Source of the DNA: an uncultured Myxococcales bacterium
GTDB taxonomy: Bacteria > Myxococcota_A > Bradymonadia > UBA7976 > VGTA01
Reading direction: 5' to 3'
DNA: 64,000 bases
Assembly: GCA_937146725.1 (NCBI GenBank)
Contig: CAKZRU010000012.1
Location: forward strand, 1-64,000
In this document: positions 8,893 to 17,370 of the stretch, one piece after another
How the letters are laid out: each line of letters starts with the position of its first letter
Position numbering within the stretch: position 1 is the stretch's first letter
The notes under the pieces: generated by a model
The model's input: the letters and a program-made list of their open reading frames with translations, nothing else
The model's database searches: none
What the model was told of the DNA's origin: nothing
Position numbers and translations under genes: made by a program

Positions 8893-9825
8893 ATGCATAA
8901 TGAGCCTTTACTTTTATGTACTCCCCAATATGACACATTTACTCAAGAGATCGCTAGTCAGTTTAAAGGTAAAATAGAGATTGGAGAAATAGAGCGCCGT
9001 GCCTTTCCCGATGGAGAACAGTATCAGCGCCTATTGAGTGATGTTCATGAAAGGTCAGTAATTATTGTTGGAGGAACAACCGATGATCATAATACCTTAG
9101 CATTATATGACATCGCTTGTGCTGCTGTAAAATATGGCGCAAAACGTTTGGATCTTTGTATTCCTTATTTTGGATACTCAACCATGGAAAGAGCGGTGAA
9201 ACCCGGTGAAGTGGTCACGGCCAAAACAAGAGCGCGTTTATTATCAGCCATCCCCTATGCTTCTCAAGGAAATCACTTTCATCTGCTTGATTTACACAGT
9301 GATGGGATTCCCCACTATTTTGAAGGCCCAATCACCACTCAACACCTAAGTTCTTCTCAGTTATGGATTGATCGCTTATCTCAAATTAATCAGGGAGATT
9401 TTGTGATTGCAAGCACTGATACCGGTCGAGCCAAGCAAGTCGAATACTTAGCCAATGCTTTAAATGTTGATGTCGCTTTTATTATCAAGCGAAGAACCAG
9501 CGGAGAGAATACCGAAATTGTTGCTGTGAATGCTCAAGTACAAAATCGAGTTGTGGTGATTTATGATGATATGGTTCGGACGGGAGGGTCTCTCATCAAG
9601 GCAGCTCAAGCTTATAAGAATGCAGGGGCAACTCAAATATATGCTGTGTGCAGCCATGGCGTTTTTCCAAAAGATGCTTGGGCTAATATCCAGCAAAGTT
9701 CATTATTTACTCACTTGATTTCAACAGACTCTCATCCTAAAGCACACGAGTTACAATCCAAGGGGTTGGAGTTAATTTCAGCAAGTTCTATCTTTGCTGA
9801 TGCTTTGGAGAAGATTTTTAACTAA
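8893..9825 (+). CDS. Ribose-phosphate pyrophosphokinase-like protein (variant PRPP synthetase)
   Basis: Predicted to transfer pyrophosphate from ATP to ribose-5-phosphate, making PRPP for nucleotide, His and Trp synthesis. Seen: FPDGE (38-42), a flexible-loop-like IIKRR (198-201), and the PRPP-binding loop VIYDDMVRTGGSL (222-234). The loop in place of canonical RQDRK reads STMERAVKPGEVVTAK, so this is a divergent subfamily rather than classical Prs. The length from 8893 is 310 residues, normal for the family. An in-frame ATG at 8824 would add 23 basic residues without homology, and AAGGAC lies 12-13 bases before 8893, so I prefer the shorter form. Whether this is the cell's main Prs is unknown. 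Confidence 0.82.
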   Translation: MHNEPLLLCTPQYDTFTQEIASQFKGKIEIGEIERRAFPDGEQYQRLLSDVHERSVIIVGGTTDDHNTLALYDIACAAVKYGAKRLDLCIPYFGYSTMERAVKPGEVVTAKTRARLLSAIPYASQGNHFHLLDLHSDGIPHYFEGPITTQHLSSSQLWIDRLSQINQGDFVIASTDTGRAKQVEYLANALNVDVAFIIKRRTSGENTEIVAVNAQVQNRVVVIYDDMVRTGGSLIKAAQAYKNAGATQIYAVCSHGVFPKDAWANIQQSSLFTHLISTDSHPKAHELQSKGLELISASSIFADALEKIFN

Positions 9826-9847
9826 ATCATAAAGTTTCTTATTGCTT

Positions 9848-9904
9848 AAGCTAAGTCAAGAAGAGATGAAGTCACTAGACATTGAGGCTTTAATGACTTA
9901 GCTT
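9848..9904. repeat. 11-bp inverted repeat with 35-nt loop
   Basis: AAGCTAAGTCA (9848-9858) and TGACTTAGCTT (9894-9904) are perfectly complementary and lie 22-79 bp after the PRPP gene stop. It may act as a terminator stem or as a binding site upstream of the next operon. There is no T-tract directly after it. Confidence 0.45.
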
Positions 9905-9981
9905 CTCAAGTAGTATCTGCAATTTACCGCAACAGTCTTTAAATCACTATTTTTCGAAACTGTTTAGATAGGAAAAACTAA

Positions 9982-10305
9982 ATGTCAGTAACAGCCAGTC
10001 AAGATCTTGAAAACGACTCAGCAAATCAATCTCAAGAGTCATTACAAGATCAATCAGAAGAACAAACGATTGCTAATAGTGTTATGAACGAGCAGATCAC
10101 AAAAATCCATGAAGCATTTCATCGGGGTGATATACAATCTGCCAAACACTTAATCGCTTCTGTTGATGAAAAAGTACTGAGCGAAGCAGAAGAAAAGCAA
10201 TTATTGCAATACAAACAGAGGCTTAGGTTTGATTCGGTCGAACTTTATCTCCCGATCGCATTATTTGTCTTTTGGGCTTTCATCTTTTGGAAAACTGTTC
10301 ATTAA
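9982..10305 (+). CDS. Small tail-anchored membrane protein of unknown function
   Basis: A protein of 107 residues. The N-terminal ~35 residues are acidic and Gln/Ser-rich. A helical, TPR-like middle follows (ITKIHEAFHRGDIQSAKHLI), and one hydrophobic segment (about 88-104, LPIALFVFWAFIFW) sits at the very C-terminus with two or three residues after it. This suggests an inner-membrane tail anchor with the body in the cytoplasm. AGGAAAA precedes the ATG at suitable spacing. It heads a run of co-directional envelope genes, so a helper role in that operon is possible. I recognise no named family. Confidence 0.7.
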   Translation: MSVTASQDLENDSANQSQESLQDQSEEQTIANSVMNEQITKIHEAFHRGDIQSAKHLIASVDEKVLSEAEEKQLLQYKQRLRFDSVELYLPIALFVFWAFIFWKTVH

Positions 10306-10371
10306 TGCTTTGTCAGCACTCATTATTTTATTTGCTTTATGATGCCTTAAGTATTGGAAATTAGGTCAAAT

Positions 10372-12699
10372 ATGATTTTTAATAGTCACGATAGTTATCA
10401 AAAACAGAGGGTTTCTCTGAGTCTGTTAGCCAGCATCTTTATGATCTGTTCTATGATGAACTTAAATTCATCATTTGCCCAAGCTGTGAACACAACAGGG
10501 GAAGATCTAGAAGCCAAACAGCAAAAGGACACCGAGTCTAGCCCTCAACCGGATAGCCAAAAGAACAGTCAAGAGAATACTCAAGCTGACTCACAAACAC
10601 AGTCCGAACAGGTTAAGGAACAGCCTAAGAAACAGACAAGTTCTTCTGTTCCAAATGATATGGAACCAAGTGATGATAGTAAAGTATTTGCCATTGAAGC
10701 AATCGAGCCACTTGATGAGGAAGTACCTCAGGAAGGTGAAAAGGCAGAGAAGCAAGCTGATAACGGGAAAACGGCTGAATTAAATTCCTTAGGTCAAGAT
10801 GGTCAGAATAAGCTTGCTGATAAGAATAAGCTTGATAGTAAAGAGCAAAAAGGACTTATTGGCCAAGATTCAAAGACTTTACAGAAGACTCCTTTAACTC
10901 AGGCGGAGAAGCCGGTTGGGCTTGCACTTAAGCCTAAAACTACGTCTTTAAATCAACAAAAAGTAAAGGCCTTAGAATCTCCTGCACCACCTACCTTTGT
11001 TGAAGGTGAGCTCGTAAGCGTGGGTCAAATTGGCCTATTACCATGGGATAACCGCTTTGGGGCTCAAATCGGTATTGAACGCTTAGGTGAGATTTACTAT
11101 GGCACTGTAAATGTAGGCATCAATCACCGCTTTGATGTCAATGGAGAACCCTTGCGCTTAACGATCGGTGTGCCACTGCGTTTTGAGCTTCTCGATGCAC
11201 GACCCAATCAGCGCTTTGATAACGTGGGCCGTTTTAGACAGCAGGATTGGGATGAGGGCAGTGATTTTGCTAAGGTGATTCAACGCTTACAGTACGGCTC
11301 CAAGGAACAGCGTTTCTTTTTAGATATCAACCGTTTTAGCGCTCACAACCTTGGGCATGGGCTTATCATGAAGCGCTATGATGCAAACCTCAACCTCAAT
11401 ACAAGTCGAGTCGGGGTACAGTTTGATGCCTTTACTGATTATATCGGCTTTGAGTCGATGATGAATGACATTACAAATCCGAATCTACTCGGGGCTCTCG
11501 TTTTTGTTAAACCACTCAGTTTAATCAATCGCTCAAACTCAATGCTCAGATCTTTTTCGGTGGGCTTGAGTCTTGTGTCTGACCAACAAGCTCCGGTACG
11601 CAATGCGTTAGATCGTGAAGATGTCGATAATGATGGCCGCCGCGAAACCGAACTACAAGTTGATCAAGCAACCTTTCAACCGGATTCTTTGAGAAGTCCG
11701 GTCAGTGGCTATGGGATTGATGCCGAAATCAAATTGGTTGATAAACGAGAATTAGACATAAAAACCTATCTCGATCTATCTTATTTAGAGACCGGACTAC
11801 CTACTGGTGACCCAGAATCAATCGATCCCACAGTGGTCGGCTCGACTCAAGTTCGTTCATCCGGTTGGGCAATTGGTCAACTGATTCGTAGCAATTTGGG
11901 GATCGCACCGGTTCATGCGCTTAGATTGCGTATGGAATATCGTAATTATGAACCCAACTATTTACCAAGCTATTTTGATTCCCTTTATGAAATCCAACGC
12001 TTTCAATATCTACCAAGTGGTGAAGTCATTGATTTAGCCAATGCGACCAAACTCCAAAGAGTTTTTGGACGAGATCCTAACGGTGAGCGGGTGAATGGTG
12101 GTTATTTTGAGGCGAGTTGGCGTGTGGGTAATGCCTTTGCCTTTGCCTTTGGTCTAGAAGTCAATGATCAAACGCCTGATAACCATGGATTTGTACACTT
12201 AGAATTCCCACAAATTGGTCATTTCCAACTTTCAACAACTTATCATCGTAGAAATGCTCAAAATCGTAAAGAGCTATTCTCGACCAAGTTTGGTAACAAT
12301 GATATTTGGATTTTCCAAACTCGTTATCGAACCTTTAGTTGGCTCTATAACAACTTGTCAATTATGACGCCCTTTGGCTTTGGGCCTGATAGTGTATTTA
12401 GAAGCGCAATCCAAGTAAACCTCAGTCTTGAAATTGGCTTTTCATATGGTTCAGATGAGAAAAAAACAACCCAAGCTCCAAGTAAAGAGCCCGCAAATGC
12501 ACTTCCTCAAGTTGGAACAGCTCCTTCAGTTAAAGCGCCTGCTCAAACGCCTGCAGTGAAAGATACTGCTGTAGACAGCCCTAAGACTCAGTCTAAAGAA
12601 GAAACATCTGCTTCTGATAAAGATAAGGCGGAGATAGAGACCAAGACTGAGACAGAAAAAGCCAATACTAAATCTTCTAACTCTACTGAGAAGGAGTAA
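10372..12699 (+). CDS. Predicted outer-membrane beta-barrel protein with long low-complexity N-terminus
   Basis: An N-terminal signal sequence (LSLLASIFMICSMMNLNSSFAQA) precedes about 180 residues of Gln/Lys/Asp/Ser-rich low complexity. Residues ~215-705 then show alternating aromatic strands typical of a barrel (WDNRFGAQIGIERLGEIYYG, LRLRMEYRNYEPNY, FWAQ-free beta runs, FHLSTTYHRR-like strands). A second Lys/Thr/Glu-rich tail follows the barrel. The ATG at 10372 has AGG nine bases upstream; the TTG at 10354 is a weaker choice. The stop abuts the next gene, so translation is probably coupled. The barrel assignment is inferred from strand pattern and signal peptide, not from a named family. 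It could be a channel or an assembly platform for the lipoproteins encoded next. Confidence 0.65.
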   Translation: MIFNSHDSYQKQRVSLSLLASIFMICSMMNLNSSFAQAVNTTGEDLEAKQQKDTESSPQPDSQKNSQENTQADSQTQSEQVKEQPKKQTSSSVPNDMEPSDDSKVFAIEAIEPLDEEVPQEGEKAEKQADNGKTAELNSLGQDGQNKLADKNKLDSKEQKGLIGQDSKTLQKTPLTQAEKPVGLALKPKTTSLNQQKVKALESPAPPTFVEGELVSVGQIGLLPWDNRFGAQIGIERLGEIYYGTVNVGINHRFDVNGEPLRLTIGVPLRFELLDARPNQRFDNVGRFRQQDWDEGSDFAKVIQRLQYGSKEQRFFLDINRFSAHNLGHGLIMKRYDANLNLNTSRVGVQFDAFTDYIGFESMMNDITNPNLLGALVFVKPLSLINRSNSMLRSFSVGLSLVSDQQAPVRNALDREDVDNDGRRETELQVDQATFQPDSLRSPVSGYGIDAEIKLVDKRELDIKTYLDLSYLETGLPTGDPESIDPTVVGSTQVRSSGWAIGQLIRSNLGIAPVHALRLRMEYRNYEPNYLPSYFDSLYEIQRFQYLPSGEVIDLANATKLQRVFGRDPNGERVNGGYFEASWRVGNAFAFAFGLEVNDQTPDNHGFVHLEFPQIGHFQLSTTYHRRNAQNRKELFSTKFGNNDIWIFQTRYRTFSWLYNNLSIMTPFGFGPDSVFRSAIQVNLSLEIGFSYGSDEKKTTQAPSKEPANALPQVGTAPSVKAPAQTPAVKDTAVDSPKTQSKEETSASDKDKAEIETKTETEKANTKSSNSTEKE

Positions 12700-12705
12700 A
12701 TGATC

Positions 12706-13617
12706 ATGTTTCGTTTATCAAATATAGCAATGGTACTAGGTACTTTATTTCTGATGAGCTCCGGAGGTTGTGGTTTTATTAACACGGCTTCCGAGATTAC
12801 CTTTGGTGCAGAGTCATTTCCAGCAATGAGTCAAGAAATGAATTATCCTTCAGTAGACCAACTTGTAGGATTGGATGGGGAAGGAGAAATTCCAGGTTTA
12901 CCCAGTTCTTTGAATCAAGGTACCATGGCTCACTTAGTGGGAGCACTTGGTGTTGGCGGTGAGTGCGGTAAAAGTCTAGATCTTGATCAAGGGGAACTAG
13001 GCGCTTCAGTGATTGCGGCTGAGTTTATGTTGGCCGCTTGTACTGAAGATGCTCGTTGCTCAGACCTTTGTCCTGATGATTTCTTGGGGTTAAATGCCAG
13101 AACTAAACTCGAAATGATTTTGATGCAGGCCAAGCAGGCGAAAGAAATTGGAAGCCTACTTCCAGAAGGAAGCGAGGATGCAATCGTTCAAATTCGTTTT
13201 CAAATCAAAGCATTAGATTTTTTTCAAGGAGAGGGAAGCAACCGAGAAATTACCAATGATCACATCAAAGACTTTCGTATGTACTTGGGCACGCCTGGTG
13301 TAGAGCCTATATTGTTTTTAGGTCCTAAGGATCTTAAGCTAATTCGTGAAAGTGCTTTGGCCGCTGAAGAAAGTGATTCAAAAGAGAAACGCTTTGAACG
13401 TTATGAGTTACCTAGAGAGCATCCGGTCACTCAAAAAATAATTAGTGATATTTTAGAAGGTAATGATGTTGTGATCTCTGTAGAGCAAGGTTTTAAGATT
13501 AATCGAGAGTCACTATATGATCTTCGCTTGTCTCCTGCCGGCGTTTATCAATCATTACAGCCTGAAGTTGTGATCAATGCAATAGAAGCAACCACCTCAG
13601 GTCTAAGTGGAAACTAA
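12706..13617 (+). CDS. Predicted lipoprotein of unknown function
   Basis: A type II signal peptide (MVLGTLFLMSSGGC) ends in a lipobox-like Ser-Gly-Gly-Cys at residue 22, so this is a likely envelope lipoprotein. The rest (~280 residues) is mostly helical and acidic, with four Cys in the middle (LAACTEDARCSDLCPDD) that may form disulfides. I recognise no family. Two ATGs compete (12700 and 12706); GGAG sits 9 bases before the second, which I prefer. It lies between the barrel gene and the first hydrolase gene with gaps of under 15 bp, so it is almost surely in the same transcript and may be a partner of the barrel. Confidence 0.68.
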   Translation: MFRLSNIAMVLGTLFLMSSGGCGFINTASEITFGAESFPAMSQEMNYPSVDQLVGLDGEGEIPGLPSSLNQGTMAHLVGALGVGGECGKSLDLDQGELGASVIAAEFMLAACTEDARCSDLCPDDFLGLNARTKLEMILMQAKQAKEIGSLLPEGSEDAIVQIRFQIKALDFFQGEGSNREITNDHIKDFRMYLGTPGVEPILFLGPKDLKLIRESALAAEESDSKEKRFERYELPREHPVTQKIISDILEGNDVVISVEQGFKINRESLYDLRLSPAGVYQSLQPEVVINAIEATTSGLSGN

Positions 13618-13629
13618 GAGGAAAGCACG

Positions 13630-16245
13630 ATGGTAATGAGTAATAGAAACTTAAGAGTACGTTCTTTTTCTTCAAGCTTTCCGCTATCTGTTTTGGGTAG
13701 CAGTTGCTTTTTGGCCTGCGGCTTTTTGGCCTGTGGTGAACTTAATCGAGAAGCGCAAGAGCCGGATGTTGATATGGAAGTTGTCGCACCGCTTTTTTCT
13801 GGCGCTTACGTTGGAGAAGCCTGTGAGGATGATAGTGAATGTCGCAATGGTCTAAGTTGCGATGATGGACAGTGCATCGCAAGCAATGCGACTCCACTTG
13901 ATGGCGCCTGTGTACGGACTGATGAATGTGATGAAGGGCTTCGCTGTGGTTGGGCGGGCTTTTGTGTTGCATCAGGAGAGGCCGAACTAGGTGCGCCTTG
14001 TGCACAAGATGGTGATTGCCAAAGAGGTGCCTACTGCGAAAAGACGGGTGGGATTGCCGGACAGTGCATGGTTCTTGAGGAGGGTGGCGCTGATGTTGGT
14101 GAACCCTGTGATGAAGAAAACCGTTGTGCCGAAGGCCTAGTTTGCTCTCCTGATCGAGAAGAACCGGTGTGCTTACCAGGAAGCTTACTGCTTAATCCTG
14201 ATATTTTTAGAGGTGTTGCTTGTGATGAGCCAGGTGAAGCCGAAATGGATTTTGGTATGCGCAGTGTACTGCCTCATCAAGATGCAGATTTTTTTGCTAC
14301 TCCCTTTCCAAACGACCTAAGAATCACCGAGGGTAAGGTTGATTTACGAGATTATCCAAGACCGGGCGCTGTTCTAAATGAGCGTGACTTATTTGCTCGG
14401 TTGCTGGGTGAAATACAATCCCTAAGAACCGGTTGGAGCAGAAACCCCGGAATCTTTGTGCGTTTTACAAGAGATCTTGATGTTGAAGCGCTTGAAGAAG
14501 ATCCAAATCGTTATTTTAAGTTGATCGACTTGGAAACCAATGAGCGATATAGCTTTGATTTGACCTTTACGAGCGAACGAAACAAATATATTTGCGCTCG
14601 CAACCTATTGGTTCATCCAAGTTGGTCTAAGCCTCTAACCGCAGGACATAGCTATGCTTTCGTAGCATTAAGAAGCTTACGCTCAAGCGAAGGCGATTCG
14701 CCCAAGCGCTTGGACGCAACCGATATGTTACTCAAAGATCGTCGACCTAGTGACGGTACAGAAAGAGTGGCTTGGCAACGCTATGGTGTTTTACGTCAAT
14801 GGCTTAAAGATAATGATATGAATGCCAATGATGTTGTAGGCGCAAGTGTCTTTACCGTTGAAGAAGATAAGGGACTCTTTACCAAGGCTCGAGAAGCGAT
14901 TTACGAAGCAAGTATGCCTCGTTTTGATCCAAGCACACCTGTTGTTCTTTGTGAAGCAGGTGTACGTTCCCCCTGTGCGATTGAGGGCGAAAATGAGTCA
15001 GGTGCTGAAGATATCTTGGCAAGTTATCGAGATTGTCCCGAAGAGCCTAGTCCCCTTTATCATGAATATCATGCGAAAGTACGTTTACCCATCTTTCAAC
15101 GAGGTACCCTTCCTTATACAAAAGAAGGAGGCGAGATTAGGCTAGATGCACAAGGTAAGCCATTATTAGCGAGTTTTGAGCCGGTATGTATGGCGATCAC
15201 TGTTCCCAAAGGAATTGAGCCCCCCGAAACCGGTTGGCCGGTTGTTTTATATGGCCATGGAACGGGCGGTAATTTTAGGGCTGGTGTAAAGCTTTTAGCA
15301 AGTCAGCTTTCAAGCTTACGCGATGAGCCTGCCGAGGATGCAGAAGAAGGAAGCAGAGGCGAGTTGAAGCCGGTTGTGCTCATTGAAGTTGATCAGGTAA
15401 TGCATGGCACTCGTTTGGGCGATAATCCCTTACTCAATCCAGGGCCATTGTTCTTTAATGTACAAAATCCTGCGGCAGCTCGTGGTAATTTAATTCAAGG
15501 TGCTGTTGATAACTTTGCCCTCATTCGCTTTATCACGGAAAACTCTGAATTACATGAGCAGATGTTTCCTGAAATTGGCCAACTTAATATTAACAAAAGT
15601 CAAGTTGCCTATCATGGGCATTCACAGGGGGGAACAACCGGACCCCTTTTTGCGCCTTTTGAAGATCGTTTAAGTGGTGTTGCCTTCTCGGGTACAGCTG
15701 GGGGCTTGATGTTTAGCTTGCTCGATAAAAAAGAACCTTATGATGCTACGATTGGCCTACAATTGGTCTTACAAGAGTTTAACCTAAATAACAGTCATCC
15801 AGCCTTGCACATATTCCAAGAATACTTTGATGATGTTGATCCCATTAATTATGCAGCTCAACTTAATAAGAAGGCCGCCGGGGCTCCGATTCACTCCTTA
15901 CATATTTACGGACGACGAGACACCTTTACCCCCGATAGAGGACAGAGAAGCTTTGCGGCTGCATCTGGAGCAACCTTAGCAATTCCCGAAGATCAAGATG
16001 AAGGCTTTGATTTAATTGATGATTTAAATGTCGTGACCCAATCTTTTCCGATTACAGCAAATCAAGATGTACCTAGTGTAGGTGTCTTTACTTCTGTTGT
16101 GGTTCAGCATTCTCCTGAAATGATGAGTGGAAGTGATCTTTACAATGGACACTTCGTTGCGTATCGTACACCAAGTGCAAATCAACAACTTCTTAACTTT
16201 CTACGGGATCTTTCTTTGGGAAGAACGCCTGTGATCACCGAGTAA
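13630..16245 (+). CDS. Cys-rich lipoprotein with alpha/beta-hydrolase (lipase/esterase-like) domain
   Basis: A signal sequence with two FLAC lipobox candidates (Cys30, Cys35) indicates a lipoprotein. Residues ~55-190 carry about four Cys-rich modules of the form GxxCxxDxEC-xGLxC-xxxxC, usual in myxobacterial surface proteins. The C-terminal half is an alpha/beta-hydrolase: oxyanion-loop HGTGG (543-547) and nucleophile elbow GHSQG (663-667, Ser665), with a later Asp (GRRDTFTPD) and a late His (YNGHFVAY) as likely triad members. A paralogue without the Cys modules lies at 17371. AGAGGAAA precedes the ATG. It is probably a secreted or surface esterase/lipase; the substrate is unknown. Confidence 0.78.
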   Translation: MVMSNRNLRVRSFSSSFPLSVLGSSCFLACGFLACGELNREAQEPDVDMEVVAPLFSGAYVGEACEDDSECRNGLSCDDGQCIASNATPLDGACVRTDECDEGLRCGWAGFCVASGEAELGAPCAQDGDCQRGAYCEKTGGIAGQCMVLEEGGADVGEPCDEENRCAEGLVCSPDREEPVCLPGSLLLNPDIFRGVACDEPGEAEMDFGMRSVLPHQDADFFATPFPNDLRITEGKVDLRDYPRPGAVLNERDLFARLLGEIQSLRTGWSRNPGIFVRFTRDLDVEALEEDPNRYFKLIDLETNERYSFDLTFTSERNKYICARNLLVHPSWSKPLTAGHSYAFVALRSLRSSEGDSPKRLDATDMLLKDRRPSDGTERVAWQRYGVLRQWLKDNDMNANDVVGASVFTVEEDKGLFTKAREAIYEASMPRFDPSTPVVLCEAGVRSPCAIEGENESGAEDILASYRDCPEEPSPLYHEYHAKVRLPIFQRGTLPYTKEGGEIRLDAQGKPLLASFEPVCMAITVPKGIEPPETGWPVVLYGHGTGGNFRAGVKLLASQLSSLRDEPAEDAEEGSRGELKPVVLIEVDQVMHGTRLGDNPLLNPGPLFFNVQNPAAARGNLIQGAVDNFALIRFITENSELHEQMFPEIGQLNINKSQVAYHGHSQGGTTGPLFAPFEDRLSGVAFSGTAGGLMFSLLDKKEPYDATIGLQLVLQEFNLNNSHPALHIFQEYFDDVDPINYAAQLNKKAAGAPIHSLHIYGRRDTFTPDRGQRSFAAASGATLAIPEDQDEGFDLIDDLNVVTQSFPITANQDVPSVGVFTSVVVQHSPEMMSGSDLYNGHFVAYRTPSANQQLLNFLRDLSLGRTPVITE

Positions 16246-16270
16246 TCAGTGATAACAGACTTGCTGAGTA

Positions 16271-17344
16271 ATGGGTAAATATATGTCATCAAAGTGGCAA
16301 CAACATTGGCGAAAGAAAGCAAAAAGATCAATATATTGGTATCTTTGCTTGTTGCTGTCTGTTTGCTTTACTCAAAGCATAAACGTTAGGGTATTTGAGC
16401 GAGCATTAGGAGTAAATCATGGTGAGCTTTTTAGTTTGAGGGCTCAGACTTTAAGTGAAGATCAACTCTTTAAAAAGATGATCGAAAGAGCAGCCGCAGC
16501 TTATAAAGAAAAGCGATTTAAAGATGCAATTCAGCACTTTGAACGTGCGATGATGCTAAATCCTAATCCTAATATTCACTGGAATCTTGCGGTTTGTTAT
16601 TACAAAGTAGCGAACTATCAGAAGGCCTTATCCAATACGAATGCCTACTTGGAAAACGGGTCGCCGAGCGAAAAAATGAAGCGTAAGGTTGAGGCCAAGA
16701 AAAAAGATATTCTTTATCATCTTCAAAGAGCTTATCTAGCACCCAAGGTAAATCCTAATGACTCACAGCCGGTTGCAACAGTTGAGCAAAAGCAACCAGT
16801 CATATCTCAAAGACCAGCCCCTATTATTAATCCTGAGCCACTTGATATGTTTGAGATGAACCCCCAAGCGATTCAAGATGAGCCTGCACAGAAAGCGCCC
16901 CCCAATTCTTATGGTGGAACAAGCCAAGAAAGTAATTACAGCAGTAATGGCAAGCGCAATTTAATCATTTGGGGTTCTGTTTCGGCAGTGCTTCTTGCGA
17001 GTAGTATCGGCTTACATATGTATGGAGATCAGGTTTGGGAAACTCGACCCAACGGAGGAGGTACTCTTGCCCAAGAAGCTAGACGTGATGCTCTATTATT
17101 TTCGTGGGTAGGGGATGCATCACTTGCGCTTAGTCTAACTAGCCTAGTGATTGGTCTTATCTCATATGTAAATGATGCAGATAACAGTTATTCCCAATAT
17201 CAAACGCAAATGGGGGGGGCTCAAAATAATTCAACATTAGGACACATCAGTTTTGAATTATTATCAAACCCAACATTAGCAAGCCCAAATACTCGTCAGC
17301 CAAGTGCCAATGGAGGGCTTTTAGGCTGGCAGTTTACTTTTTAA
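16271..17344 (+). CDS. TPR membrane protein
   Basis: An N-terminal hydrophobic segment (IYWYLCLLLSVCFTQS) is a signal peptide or anchor. A TPR region follows at about residues 75-135 (AAAAYKEKRFKDAIQHFERAMMLNPNPNIHWNLAVCYYKVANYQKAL). After a Pro/Gln-rich linker come two further hydrophobic segments (IIWGSVSAVLLASSIGL and ASLALSLTSLVIGLISYV), then a Gln/Asn-rich tail. This layout (TPR, linker, paired helices) is common in Myxococcota envelope proteins. It lies between the two hydrolase paralogues and may scaffold them. A G8 tract at 17212-17219 sits in the coding frame. Specific function unknown. Confidence 0.72.
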   Translation: MGKYMSSKWQQHWRKKAKRSIYWYLCLLLSVCFTQSINVRVFERALGVNHGELFSLRAQTLSEDQLFKKMIERAAAAYKEKRFKDAIQHFERAMMLNPNPNIHWNLAVCYYKVANYQKALSNTNAYLENGSPSEKMKRKVEAKKKDILYHLQRAYLAPKVNPNDSQPVATVEQKQPVISQRPAPIINPEPLDMFEMNPQAIQDEPAQKAPPNSYGGTSQESNYSSNGKRNLIIWGSVSAVLLASSIGLHMYGDQVWETRPNGGGTLAQEARRDALLFSWVGDASLALSLTSLVIGLISYVNDADNSYSQYQTQMGGAQNNSTLGHISFELLSNPTLASPNTRQPSANGGLLGWQFTF

Positions 17345-17370
17345 CTCTTTTCTAAAAAGAAGACAGAGCT

